Of a stretch of 64,000 nt of DNA, positions 34,083 through 45,727 are shown in pieces (positions within the stretch are counted from its first letter, which is position 1; each line of letters starts with the position of its first letter). A program made the position numbers and the translations under genes. The notes under the pieces were generated by a model that was not told where the DNA came from, made no database searches, and worked only from the letters and a program-made list of their open reading frames with translations. Source of the DNA: Skeletonema tropicum (lineage: Eukaryota > Bacillariophyta > Thalassiosirophyceae > Thalassiosirales > Thalassiosiraceae). The stretch covers positions 2,480,001 through 2,544,000 of the forward strand of contig CM074141.1 of assembly GCA_037178625.1 (NCBI GenBank). Direction: 5' to 3'.

Positions 34083-35446
34083 TTTGTAGCCAGCACCTTA
34101 TATTCCAGCACCTTATATTATTTAGCCTTATTTAGCCCTTTTCTTTATGTCGAATCAGGCATCATTTTTTTCCCGTACTAGAGAATGTCAGCACATTATA
34201 TTCAGATTTCCACGTGTCAGGCCCTTATATCATTGGTTTCTTTTTCAACTAGAGAATGTCAGCACCTTATATTCTGAGTTTCCGGAACTGTTCTTGGGAC
34301 GAAAGTTAATGGGTATGATTCATAGCTGTAATGGTTAGGATCCATAGCTGTCCGGACGATGACTCCATCATTCATAGAAAGAAAATTTACCATCTTAGGT
34401 CGTACTTAAGATTAGAATGAATTCATCATTGCAAGAGTACAATACTGGTTCAGACTAGTACCAGTGCAATATTATTGTTCAGTGTAGTGTTACCGTTTTG
34501 GTTCATATTTTAACCAGTGTAGTAAGTGAATTAGAATCTAATTGGTTCAGAATGGAACCAGTTAGTTCCGGTAGGAAGTGAATTAGGACAATGACTCCAT
34601 CATTATTAGATGTGCAGAAACCATAGAATGAAATAATAGCAAATGTATTAAATTACTATGGCAGATCGTACTTCAGATTGGACGGATTCCATCATTGAGG
34701 TATCTTCGTAGTTTCGTATGATACTGGTTCAGACCAGTACCAGTGTAATATTATTGTTCAGTACAGTGTCATCTTTCTGGTTCATATTTTAACCAGTGTA
34801 GTAAGAAAATTAGAATCATATTGGTTCAGAAAGGAACCAATTAAGTTCTCGGACCCAGTATCGTATGAGGAGGTTTGAGGAGGATAGATTTGATGGCAGT
34901 GACTGAAGTAGCATGTTTATTTAACAAGATACAATGTGCGGCTCCTAATGTTACCATTGCACTACCTGCGTGGCGGAACTCATGGTAAGGGTGATAATTG
35001 CTAGCTTATGGTAAATGATGATGATGGGTGCTCATGAGGATAACGGGACAAGCACGGTCCGGGCTGTCCTCCACAGGTCGAAACATATTGGTTGAGATTA
35101 TAACATTGGTTCTGGTAAGTACCAGTGCAATAAACTATTAAGAATAGAACATTGGTTCTGGTAAGTACCAGTGTAATACACTATTAAAAAAAGAACATTG
35201 GTTCTGATAAGTACCAGTGCAATAAACGATTTAGAAACCTAACAGAAGACTACACGTGGAATTCCGAATATAAGGTGCTGACATTCTCTAGTAACACAAA
35301 AAAATAAGGACAAAGAAGAAATACTAAAAATGGGCTGTATAATATAAGGTGCTGAAATATAGGTGGTACTAGACAGCAAAAAAACAAGATATAACGCATA
35401 ATAAAAGGTGCTGGTGGAGAAAAAAATATAAGGTGCTCGCTACAAA
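34083..35446. mobile_element. Non-coding inverted-repeat element rich in ACCAGT/ACTGGT motifs
   Basis: Left TTTGTAGCCAGCACCTTATA and the complement of right TATAAGGTGCTCGCTACAAA form the ends. CAGCACCTTATATT-type motifs recur several times near each end in opposite orientation (34091-34270 and 35268-35430). The middle has two imperfect 240-bp copies (34370-34600 and 34610-34870) with paired GGTTCAGACTAGTACCAGTG and GGTTCATATTTTAACCAGTG, and three copies of an ACATTGGTTCTGGTAAGTACC unit (35100-35230; the unit is given slightly shortened). It has no ORF. It resembles a fold-back element. Confidence 0.6.
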
Positions 35447-35459
35447 CCTATCCTCTGGG

Positions 35460-36367
35460 CAACTGATGTCACCCGTCCTGGAACAAAACCATTTTTTCAC
35501 ACACACACACCATGGTAACTTGGCCGTAGGGAGATCGATAGGCTGGCACATGTACTCTACTTTATGTCGGAAACGACGATAGGATCGTTTTCGGCTATAT
35601 CTCACGATGTTAAATCTTGTTCATTTAGTTTGGGTTCCATCAGCCCTACGAGAAACAGTGATTCCATTGTAAGCTAGAGTTTGTTAGCCAAATTTGTCCA
35701 GTAATTACTATGGGCCGACAAAAATGCTTATCTTGGCGAGGAAATAAGATATTTATATGATTCTTTCATACGCAAGACCCGCACGAACACACTCGAAAGG
35801 GCTGTATCATTGGTTCTGTCTATATCTTGTCCATAGTGGAAATAAAATTCGGGGCTAGTTAGTACGGCCGCCATGGTGGAGGTGTCTAAAAAAAGGTTTT
35901 GTTCCTCTGAGACGGGCGAAAGACAGGCTTATAACGGATGAGAAATGATGATTTTCACCCTTGGCGGACTTTTTTACACTGAATTCCTACGAAGAAGCAA
36001 CTATATTTTTTACCTAGGTATATTTTATAAAGGGGGGGGTAAAAATCAAATGATCTCGAAATTGTAGTATTGATGAGAAAATTGAAGGTCTGTGATGAGT
36101 TGTGAGTTGTGTGTTGTGGAAGATAGGTATAAGTAAGTACTTCAGGTTATTTCTGTGATTTATAAGCGAAGGTGGTACCGCTTTGCAAACCATCAGAAAG
36201 CGTTGGGCCACACTGAATCTTCTGCACGCATGCACGCCAATGACGAGCCGACGATGACACCGCTACAAAATTTAAAAAAAGAGGTGTCATGTCATTGCCT
36301 TGCTGCAGATTAAAAATAAAGTGCGAGGAGTAATACACATCATATCAGCAACCACTAACCCTCTATC
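35460..36367. other. Intergenic, upstream of the histidine phosphatase
   Basis: No convincing gene. The piece after 35461 (GATGTCACCCGTCCTGGAACAAAACC) is an inverted partial copy of 32739-32766. The last 150 bp are expected to hold the promoter of the gene at 36368. Confidence 0.3.
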
Positions 36368-37579
36368 ATGGCCAGCATCCTCGCCACCCTAACGTCCCTC
36401 CCAGCCTACACCCTCTTCCACATCAGCTGGCTCCTCCACTCCATCCGGCGCCCGCTCATCCTCGTCTCACTCCTCTGCCTCCTCTCCAACCCCACCGCCA
36501 CCATCAACAAGTGTAAATTATTCTACAAGACGTTTCTCTATCTCGCATTCTCTCAGGATAAAAAATTCTCCATTCCAAAGGATGATGCCTCGCAATACTT
36601 TGGCAGTGACTTTGGCGGCACCGCTGCTACTAACGAATCGTCCTCATTGAAAAATAATAAGACGACATTTAAATCCAAAACTGTCATTTTAATCCGTCAC
36701 GGCGAATCCACATGGAATGACACCTTCAACCCCGGCGGACGAAACATTGTCCTCTTCATTCTATTCTACATCCCCAACATGATCAAGGCATTGTTAACCG
36801 AGGCCTACTTTTTCATAGCCGGGAAGGATGATCAAAGTTGGTTCTTTGATAGCGCACTCAGTACCAAGGGCGTTTCGCAGATTGAAGGATTGAGAAAATT
36901 TTTACAAAAGGAACAACTTCGCTTGGGTAGTGGGAACATTTTGGATGGACGGGAGGAAATGGCCATTCGTGAATTGTTGAATGTAGGTGTTGATGAAAAA
37001 GACGCCAAGGGGAATAATTCCATGGTAGTGTCATCCAATTTACGTAGGGCAATATCCACTGCGGCAATTGGATTAAGTGATCGATTTGCAGCACAGCATG
37101 CTGGTGATGATATCTTGTTATTGCCATCATTGCAAGAGATATCATTTAATCCAGATGCGCAGACTATTTTACCACCACGGGGGGTGGCTCATCCCACGTG
37201 GTGTGATAGGAATATTCCAGGTGTTCCAGTGGACAAATTTTCGAAATTGGTGGATACCCAATATCACACTGGTAACAAGGCTTTGGATTCAACGGGATTG
37301 ATTCGTCTCAATCAGTTTGCATCGGATGTATTTTCGTCGAAATGTGATAAGGATGTGATTGTGGCGGTGGGGCACTCGTTGTTCTTTCGTTCGTTCTTTC
37401 AATTGTTTTTGCCAAGGAGTGTGGAGCACATTTCCAAGAAGAAGAAGTTGGTGAATGGTGGGACGGTCATGGTGACGTTGGGGGAGGTTACGTTGGAGGA
37501 TGGGAAGAAGGTTTATATGATTGATCCAAAGAGTATTGTTGTGGTTTATGGTGGTTTTGGGAAGCATACTAAGAAATAA
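36368..37579 (+). CDS. Membrane-anchored histidine phosphatase superfamily protein (phosphoglycerate-mutase-like)
   Basis: A single exon of 403 codons. Residues 10-60 hold two hydrophobic stretches (PAYTLFHISWLLHSI and PLILVSLLCLLS), acting as a signal anchor or plastid/ER leader. The catalytic core has ILIRHGESTWN with phospho-accepting His111, SNLRRAISTA with the second Arg, Glu in LPSLQEISFNP as likely acid, and VGHSLFFRS with His336. A hydrophobic insert (NIVLFILFYIPNMIKALLTEAYFF) lies between the RHG motif and the rest and may sit on the membrane; only part of it is essential to name. Substrate is not predictable: phosphatases acting on sugars, lipids or proteins share this fold. The complete catalytic set argues for an active enzyme. 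Confidence 0.8.
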   Translation: MASILATLTSLPAYTLFHISWLLHSIRRPLILVSLLCLLSNPTATINKCKLFYKTFLYLAFSQDKKFSIPKDDASQYFGSDFGGTAATNESSSLKNNKTTFKSKTVILIRHGESTWNDTFNPGGRNIVLFILFYIPNMIKALLTEAYFFIAGKDDQSWFFDSALSTKGVSQIEGLRKFLQKEQLRLGSGNILDGREEMAIRELLNVGVDEKDAKGNNSMVVSSNLRRAISTAAIGLSDRFAAQHAGDDILLLPSLQEISFNPDAQTILPPRGVAHPTWCDRNIPGVPVDKFSKLVDTQYHTGNKALDSTGLIRLNQFASDVFSSKCDKDVIVAVGHSLFFRSFFQLFLPRSVEHISKKKKLVNGGTVMVTLGEVTLEDGKKVYMIDPKSIVVVYGGFGKHTKK

Positions 37580-37941
37580 GGGGCAGTTACGAGTTGGGAG
37601 GAAGGATGGAGGGGGATAGTGTTCATATGGTAGATGTCGTATGTATGTTTATATTTGATTGTTAGTCGGCGGGAAATCAATACTTAACGGTAGAAGATGT
37701 TTCCCCGGCGGAGATTCAAATGGAATGTTCCACACAATGGAGGTTGCACTACCCCATGTCTCTTGCACACGTCGAGCACCCTCGCCTCCTATTGCAAAAA
37801 TTGTGTGCGTTCTTTCTGCTCCGTGACTAATGCACACTCCTCCTTGTATAATTGTTTATCCATCACTACTGCATAGTTTCTTCTTTCCCCCCGTGCCTTC
37901 TGCACACTCCTCCACTCTGGACATAATTAGTGCATCCATCA

Positions 37942-38754
37942 CTACCAGTAAGTTTTACGTTTGCTCCATGCCCCATGCCTCCAGCACACTCCTCCATTGA
38001 TGGCATAATTATCGCATCCATCGCTGCTGCATAGTTTGACTTTTGCCCCATGCCTCTTGCACACTCCTCCTTGCACAGCTTGATTTGTACATCCATCGCT
38101 GCTGCATTGTTTCACCTTTGCTTCATGCCTCATGCACACTCCTCCTCTGACGACATGATTTGTACATCCATCGCTGCTGCATCGCCTTTTCTTTGCACCG
38201 TGCCTCACGCACAATCCTCCTTGAACAGCTTTATTCGTACATCCATCGCTGCTGCATCGTTTGACCTTTGCTCCGTGCCTCACGCACACTCCTCCATTAT
38301 GAGCATGATTTGTACATCCATCAGCTGAGCATTCATATCGGTACTTCCTGGCAGCTTTCTTTGGAGCCGGCACCTCATCTGATGAGGACTTTCGCTTTCG
38401 ATCGTCGGATTGTGTTTGGATAATTTTCTCCTCTGAGGAATTCACCGCTGCGGATGTAGATCTGGCATCAGACCTATCAGTATTGGATGAGGCATTATTT
38501 GGTGGTTGTGATGAAGTTGATATGGTAATGGTATCAGTATCAAATGGTGCTCTCTCTTCCCTGCTGTTCAACTTGTGATCATCAGTGGCAATATTCGCTG
38601 TCTTTTTCAGTTGACGAACGTCGCTAGTCATAACATTCGCTGGAGTGTGTGCCACTGCGGAAATCTTTAACGTCGAAGATGCGCTGCTAAGATGAAGCGG
38701 CTTCGACGACCTGATGACTCTCTTGATCTTGAACGTCCGAATTAGCGTGACCAT
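37942..38754 (-). CDS. Zinc-repeat (WRKY19-like) protein, five modules
   Basis: 270 codons, starting MVTLIRTFKIKRVIRSSKPL, a leader shared with the copy at 62566-63402. A Ser/Thr-rich middle leads to a basic run (APKKAARKYRYE) and five modules of 25 residues, each C-x4-C-x9-C-x2-H (e.g. CSSDGCTNKAVQGGLCVRHG). In module 3 the usual HGA reads HEA. After module 5 the frame ends WSKRKTYW, but two further modules are readable in other frames down to about 37790 (GSDGCTNYVQSGGVCRRHGG and GGVCISHGAER). The current gene is therefore a shortened form of a seven-module ancestor. Role unknown, probably nuclear binding. Confidence 0.75.
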   Translation of the reverse strand: MVTLIRTFKIKRVIRSSKPLHLSSASSTLKISAVAHTPANVMTSDVRQLKKTANIATDDHKLNSREERAPFDTDTITISTSSQPPNNASSNTDRSDARSTSAAVNSSEEKIIQTQSDDRKRKSSSDEVPAPKKAARKYRYECSADGCTNHAHNGGVCVRHGAKVKRCSSDGCTNKAVQGGLCVRHGAKKRRCSSDGCTNHVVRGGVCMRHEAKVKQCSSDGCTNQAVQGGVCKRHGAKVKLCSSDGCDNYAINGGVCWRHGAWSKRKTYW

Positions 38755-38774
38755 GATTCTCTCCGTTTAGATGA

Positions 38775-39088
38775 TCAAATCAGTTTACTGCAACATGTCA
38801 TTATGATAGATTTCGATCGATGAATCGGCAGAGGGATCATGCAGATAGGGCAGTCACCAAGATGTGTGCCATTCGGCTGCTTGAATAATAATTCGTCACG
38901 TAATTCAGCCGTCCGTTTTTTGCATGCTGCTGGTAAATGTTTTGATATATATGATCTCTCTGGCATTCAATACTACAATATTTAACGAGATCGCATGCAT
39001 CACATCCCTTCAGTTGAATGTCATCATCTTCTGCTACGCCGCAGGACGCACAAAATGTTGATGTGTCTGCTTTATTCTCTTCGCTCAT
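38775..39088 (-). pseudogene. MYND/RING-type zinc protein, truncated and frameshifted
   Basis: The ATG-led frame (39088) gives FCASCGVAEDDDIQLKGCDAC...VKYCSIECQRDH, a MYND zinc finger. A shift then moves the continuation to another frame, HLPAACKKRTAELRDELLF and DCPICMIPLPIHRSKSIIMTCCSK, the start of a RING-like domain. TGA at 38775 falls where the next Cys is expected. Full-length relatives in diatoms, as I recall them, continue into Sel1-like repeats. The truncation point lies only 20 bp from the start of the zinc-repeat gene at 38754, suggesting that gene's insertion or a rearrangement cut this one. Confidence 0.65.
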
Positions 39089-41040
39089 TAGATACCTCTC
39101 TTTCTCTAGAAATGATGAATAGTTTTATTATTGTAGTCAGCAGCGCCAAAGGAAAGTTAGGTGTGCGTGCCGTCGCAACTTGATACGTCGTAAACGAAGC
39201 CAATGATAGGAGATAGGAGTGCGTGATCGTCGGGAGTTAGCGGTGGTTGGTGCGGGCGGTAAGGGGTAGATAAGTGGGTCGTTTCATAAATTCAAATTTT
39301 ATTCAAACCCATTTTCGTTTCGGCTTTCGGCCCCTTTCGGGTCGTAACTCTAAAAGGCCCAAACAGAATCCTCATTTATGCTGGGTTGGTTTAAGGAATC
39401 GTCCGAAGATGGAGTTTAGAAGGAGCCGTCGACGTGGAGAGGTGCCACAAACATCGCTCCTGATGTTTGTACACAATTTGCATAACTACGACGGCGATTT
39501 GAGTGTTTTGCCTCTACAGATCGATCCAAAGGACCGGCTGGGTGCGGCCGACGATCAAGTCACTATTTGTGGGGACTCGGCAGTTGTGTATGCCGCAGTT
39601 GGCGCCGGCTATCTCTGACGGACATCATGGTTTGATGGGTTTGATGTCAAAACCGATCACGTATCAAAACTCTACGTGACTAGTTTGTTTATGTGTTATA
39701 CGAGTAACGTTGAACCTCGTGACTGGAGGTGACCAGTTTTTGCACTCCCCCGTGATCGGTTTTTGCACCCTCCGTGACCGGTTTTTGCAGCCCCCACAGA
39801 GCGTGGTCGCCACCTCGCGTTGGGATGAAATGGTCAATACTTATTGGGAGTCCTGACTACTTCAACTCTGATCGGAACTCAAGTTTGCGTCGAAGAAGAA
39901 ACGATTTCTCCAGCAGTACCATAGGGTTTTTGATGAGAACCGAACCCCGAGAGATTGGGCTTGATCATCGAGAGAACTGGAGAGAACCGAACTCCAAGTT
40001 TGGTAGGGCTATCGATGATCACTAGATGATTTACGTGAGTTGCTTCCATAATTTGTATGCGATTGCTTGGCCAGATTCTTTGGAAGCTGTAGAGAATATA
40101 GCGAAGAGAGAGTTTTTTTCTTTCTCTGCTCTGCTTTGTGCGGAGCAAGAAGGGGTGGGCAGGATTATTGTCCTCAGGAGACTCCGCAGTCATACGTGCT
40201 CGATCTCTTAGCGCGATAGTCCCAAATCTGGGACAAAGAAAAGAAGACGAGTATCAAGCACACCCGATGATATATGACATTCTCTATTGCTCTGAATGAC
40301 GTGATATCGGTTGAACAGTTCCATTGGTAGCAATTTCCGCTCCAGCTCCAGCTTTAATCATGAAAGTACCTCATCCGCCTGCACCTGCAGCAATGTGAAA
40401 GCACTGAAAATGGATGAGTATTGTGAGCAAAATTCGCCACCGCTCTCGATCGCAATGATGAAAGATCTATTCTTGGACTCCGGAGCTCCAGGACCACTCT
40501 CAAAGTCACTCAGCGATTTAATGTGAGGCCGTCGTGGAAAAGAACTAGTTATGGCGCTATGACTGCGCTATACTGTGCAGCCGAATAATGAGTTCACTGA
40601 TGAATCCATTGGATGCCAAGGTGTTAATGTTGTAGGTAGCATCGCAGAACAAGAACCCGACGAGATGATCGCCTTGGACCATGGCGGCTTGAGAATGGGA
40701 CCAATCAAACTCCCAATCAAGATTCCTGGCAAGACAGAAAGCCAAAAAGCTGGGCCTGGACATGTTAACAAGGATCATCTCCGTTCGTCGTTGTGCAGTT
40801 CTTCTCTACATTACTCCGGCGATACTGCAACTACAATGATAGATAAGTAGCCCGGAAGGAGGCGTCCTACAAATGATTACTGGTTGAAAGAATTTTTACG
40901 AACAAGAGACACTGTTTACACTATTCATACCATCCTGAGGAGATGCTTTCAACCAACATGATAGGTAGCTTCGCCAAATATATATGTACAAACAAAAAAT
41001 TGATGTGCGAGTGGCTAACCCTTCTTTCTCTTCTTGAAAT
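39089..41040. other. Intergenic region with short ORFs and 22-bp repeats
   Basis: A 114-codon plus-strand frame (39274-39618, containing HNLHNYDGDLSVLPLQIDP) is unrecognised. Three copies of GTGAYCRGTTTTTGCA followed by a C-rich spacer lie at 39728-39795. Minus-strand frames at 39879-40193 and 40557-40778 have no identifiable domain. I call no gene with confidence. Confidence 0.35.
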
Positions 41041-44000
41041 CTATTCTGAGGCATCAAGTAGGTGAGCTAGATCAGACTGAACACCAGCAGCGATTGCCGA
41101 GCTTGAACCCAACCGATCGTTCATAATGCTACCAAAGAACTTGAACAAACTTGTACACTTCCCAATTGCACCCTGCGATGAGGTCGACAAAGATGTGAGA
41201 CAAAAAATCAACAATTGATTGGCAGATATGTAACAATAGAAATCAATTTACGAGTGAACTACTCACCCATTCTTGATACCTTTCATGTGCAAGCAAACAG
41301 TAATCAGCAGCAATGTTGACCTCCCCTATATCGAGGTAGAAGTGCGCTGCCAACTCACAGGACAAGGCTTCTTCGTGTACGAACTAAATAATACAATACA
41401 TACAACATACTACGATACCATGGTATGGGCCAATGTGAAAGCATACACATTCATTTCATCTTACCTTGTGAGCTTTGGCTGATGATATAGCCTTCTCATA
41501 GTACATTTTAGCGTCATCAAAGTTGCTGTTAGAAAATGCTTCCTCTGCCTCTAATAAGTACCAATTACTCTCAAATGTCCACTGAGACGTTTCTGCCCAT
41601 TTCTTCAATGCCAGTTTGGACTTGTTGCCTCTTTCGTGCCATTTGTCTCCATCTCTCGAGTTCCTAGCCACCCAGAATGAAATGAGACCAATATAAAATG
41701 TAATAAATGATTGCACGGCTGTCAAATTGGCAAAAGCGCTGCTAGCGACGCAACCTACGAACCTCTCTGCGTAGTCCTTGGTATCATCGTACAATCGAAA
41801 CATGAAGCTGTCATATGACTTCTGAAAGAAGTATGTCATCTTGATGTTACCGTACTTTGTTGCGAGAATGCTCTCTTCCTCGGACGAGCTGTTCTTTGAA
41901 TCTTCATCAATTCCAATCAACTTGAGTACAGAATTCTGTATGAGTTGTATTTGTAGCACGAATATCACCATCTTTCTTTCCCGTATGAAGTTAATTACTT
42001 CTTCACCTTTTTCTCTTGTGGTTTGTAACTTCACACCAGCATGGAAAATGGATAAATAACTTGTATACAAGTTGAGAACTGCTTGGATGGTATCACCAGA
42101 TGCTATTGCAGCAGCGTATCCCTCATTATGATATTCCAATGTGGCTTGAAGCGGCTCTATGTATGATACGACTTGTGTTCGTATACACATGACCTCACCA
42201 GCGTTTTCTCTTGACCCTAATTTGTCCAGCAACGAACAAGCCAGTTTCACGTAGTTGTATCCTCCCCTGATATCTCCAAGCTTTGCTACATACGAGCCAA
42301 AGTGCGCAAACCCTAATGCAGACACAGGATTCATGCCATGGTCAACAGACAGTTGAATAATTTGGTTCGCCACATGCGGCGCTGATTCAGGCTTAGTTTG
42401 ACCCATTCCCAACATCAATTTGCTCAGAAATTTCATTGCAATAGTCATTGTTGAGTCAGTCATTCTTCTGGTATTCAATAATTCATCATAAGTGTAAGCT
42501 GAAAGCAGATCTTTTGTTTCTTTCACGCAAGTTTCTATACTCGATTCACACCCTCGCAAATCAATACCTAGCATCAACAAAATATCAAGCCCCTTTTCAA
42601 TTGATTCTGGTAGCCTTGATGACCATGCGAAATAAGTAACGTTGAGTGTGTCCTCAAATGACTGAGCTTTTTTCTCGACTTGTTGAGATAGAAGTTTCAA
42701 GCTGATGGTATCGCCACTAGCGAAGGCACAGTTTGCAGCCAAGTTAAACAACTCTAAACTCAACGTATAGTGCTCCTCCCAGTGCTTGTTCCGCAGAAAC
42801 GTTATCCCGTTATCAAAATACGAGTAGGCTGCTTCAAAATCTGACATCTCCATTGCCTTCTTCCCAGCCCTGAGATTGAGATTTGCAACAATGGCGTGTT
42901 GCCTCTCATTTTCTACAGCTTCAGGACCCGCTAAATTGAGTTGGGTTACAGCAGTGAAAAGAAAGCCGTCCTCTTCATCGTGCTTCGAAGCTAGAGCCAT
43001 ACCATAGCTGAAATGAAAGCGGCACCGATCCAGATAACTCATCATGTTGTAAGAAGCCTCTTGGATGCGGTCATGACTGAAACGATATTGATCGTCAATC
43101 TTGTCGAGAAATCCTTCGGCAACAGCTGTCTCTATGCCGTCACGCAAGTTTTTGTCGAGAACCCTCTCAAGTGTCTTGACGAAGGCACTGTTCACCGATG
43201 ACCCAAAACAAGACAAAATGCTCAGTGTTGATTTCACATCATTGGGCAACGCTAGAATCGTATGCAATAGGAACTCGGCCACATCGTCGGAAAGCTTCTG
43301 GCACAAGATCTTCTCTTCGTCCCACTCCCACCGTCGCCGTCGCAAGCTTGGACGTAGTAGACCATCCTTGCTCAGCGAGACCATCAATCGAGTGACGAAA
43401 AGTGGATTCCCCTTCGTCTTGTGGTATATTATACTCGATAAAGTCCGCGTCAGACGCGGCAATAGGCACAACGTTTCTGACACCATCGTTCCCAACGTCT
43501 CTTCGTCAATAGAATCAAGTTTGATGTTTGTTGATGGAATAGCGTCATCATCTACTCCGCCAGTGATCTCTCCCTCCCGGTAACATCCTAAGAAGAAAAA
43601 ATGTACATTCTGATTCTGCGAGTTGAGGCCACCACCAAGTAAGAGCTGGTTCACAGCTGCGATAGATGCTGAATCTGCCCACTGCAAGTCATCGAGGAAT
43701 AAAGTTACAGGGGCGGCAAACGAATTGGATATCACTTGCACAAATTGACATAGCAGCATTTGAAGTCGCTTCTGGGCGTTGACGTTGTCTTCATCCTGAT
43801 TACAGCCAATTCCTTCCAACCCCACAAGGATTGCCAACGTGGGTATAAGCTTGGTCAAGTAATATGCATCCCTTCCAAGTATGCGACGCACCTGATGGAC
43901 CAATTTCTGCCTCACTGAAGCAAGGGTCCGATCGCGTACCAGATAATCGCAGAAATGGTTGAAAGCCGACGCCAATGCACTGAATGGTTTGCCCTGTTGC

Positions 44001-45142
44001 AGTTGATCAAACTTTCCAGAAAGAAAGATTCCTTTGTTTGAAATCACATACTTCCCGACTTCAACCGCCAAAAATGACTTGCCCGTTCCTGATTTGCCAG
44101 ATATTACTACCGACTCGCTTTCACCAACCGCTGACCGCCGGTAGGCATCGATAATAGTGGACAGCTCGGCTTTTCTACCGTAGAGAGTGCCATCGAATTT
44201 CAATCCAGTCGTTGATAAACTCCCCATATCCTGATCGTAGAGATAGATCGAAGGTTTATCAAGCATGAGCCGTAAATCATCCCTCACATCTGACATAGAT
44301 CGATACACATCCTTTCCACCGTGTCTGTCATGTGCTACATCCAACATATTGGAAATCAAATCACACACAGATATCGGAACTCCCTTATCTTTCAGTGTCT
44401 CCACCGACATCGCATACATAATGTTCTTATTACTTGCCGATTCTTTCTTTCTTGGATTTTGACCGTGCAGGGACCCCTCAATGTCATTATTTCCCCAAAT
44501 ATCATTGTACTCATCTTGAAGATCACCCATTGCGAGAAGATCACTGTTACTAAGATCAGCACTTCCGAGAAGATCACTGACGTTGATATGAACTCCGCTG
44601 AAGGCTTCTAGATCAATAGTTCCGTCACCTTGATCAAAAGGGAGTGGATCCAAGTCTTCTAACGATTTCAATGCATTCGTCGCCTCAGTGTGAATTTGAG
44701 ACCCGTCAGGCCGTTCCCCCCTTGAGAATAGTTCATAAAAGACAAGCCCGAGTGAATATATTATTCCATTATCCCTTGCTTGTCCCGAATCATTATTAAC
44801 CGTCGTATTGGACAAGAAAGACGGCAATAATTCTGCTCGAATGTTATCGCTGGCGTCACCATTTGCCCTGACTTCAATTCTATCTATCCAATCTTGCGTG
44901 CCCGGCGTAGGCATAAGCGATTGACAATCACTATCTTCTTCGGCTTTGCAAATCTGATCCGCAAGTGAGGCGGCAATTTGCAGAGCTGGAAGTATGTAAC
45001 CATCGGGATTTTCCCCACCTGAAGGCTGCTGTGTACCGAATATTTTCGTCTTGAAGGAAATCCACTCTGAGAGTGGTATGCTCAGGTCAAAAGCACTTCC
45101 CTTTGTATTACTTTCATTAGACATCGGATCGGGACAACACAA
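41041..45142 (-). CDS. STAND-type ATPase with degenerate kinase remnant (copy 2)
   Basis: There are three exons, 45142-41465, 41383-41267 and 41172-41041, giving 1,308 aa. It is colinear with the gene at 18149-22331 and mostly identical in the ATPase and helical regions. Walker A (ISGKSGTGKS), Walker B (TLFLDDLQWAD) and the FVHEEALSCELAAHFYLD block are intact. The kinase trace is further eroded (CQSLMPTPG at the former HRDLKP site). The distal CAG acceptor of copy 1 intron 1 is CAC here, while the upstream TTTAG acceptor is kept, which fixes the exon border for both genes. Differences cluster in the linker after residue 120 and in the helical C-terminal third (around 1,060-1,150), the likely partner-binding part. 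Both copies look functional. Confidence 0.8.
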
Positions 45143-45727
45143 AACAATAAGTATATTCCCTCAGCGTTTAGTACTCCTACTGCTACTCGATTAGGTATTG
45201 TAATGTGTATGCATCTCAGTGCGAATTGTATTTACTTTTAACTGCAAACTAAAATGCTGGACTTTTAGATTTTTTTGGGATGACTTACGGTACCATATGG
45301 TACTAAATTGAAGATGACCCCATACTTCCCGACACCGTTTCCCAAAAAATATTTATTCCCACGTGAACGGAACGGCCAAGAAAATCTTTTGGGCTGGTTC
45401 TCCTTAGATCTATCGTTGATACTTTCAGTGGGTATTGTATTTTTACCCTTAGCAAAACTCTTGTAAGTTTCTGCCACAGTATGTACGTACTTACACTGAT
45501 TGATCTGAATCACCTTTCCCTTCAAGAGCTCCTCTCATCTCCTCTCTATCTTGTCCTCCACCAACAGCCCCACGTCACAATACAAGGCATCATCTTTGCA
45601 CAGCCGGCGGGCTGGAAACGCTTCTGGCTCCTTCAATGACGAAGACAAGCAGCAAACTTTCTTGGTGGTGGATTTGATGAAGTCATTTAGTAATACTGAT
45701 CATGGACTTGGAATGCATTAACAAGCC
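45143..45727. other. Intergenic, upstream of STAND copy 2
   Basis: A minus-strand frame at 45265-45525 (86 codons, ENQPKRFSWPFRSRGNKYF) is unrecognised. No repeats or RNA genes are seen. It probably holds the promoter of the gene starting at 45142. Confidence 0.3.

Noticed and set aside
32735..35995. One large composite transposon bounded by GAGGAACAAAA and GTAGGAATTC segments in opposite orientation
   Set aside because: The matching blocks occur in a different order at the two sides, so they are not a simple terminal inverted repeat.
40557..40778. Hydrophobic minus-strand ORF (LPGILIGSLIGPILKPP) as a transporter fragment
   Set aside because: It is short, without a family motif, and frames on both strands are open here; I could not support it.
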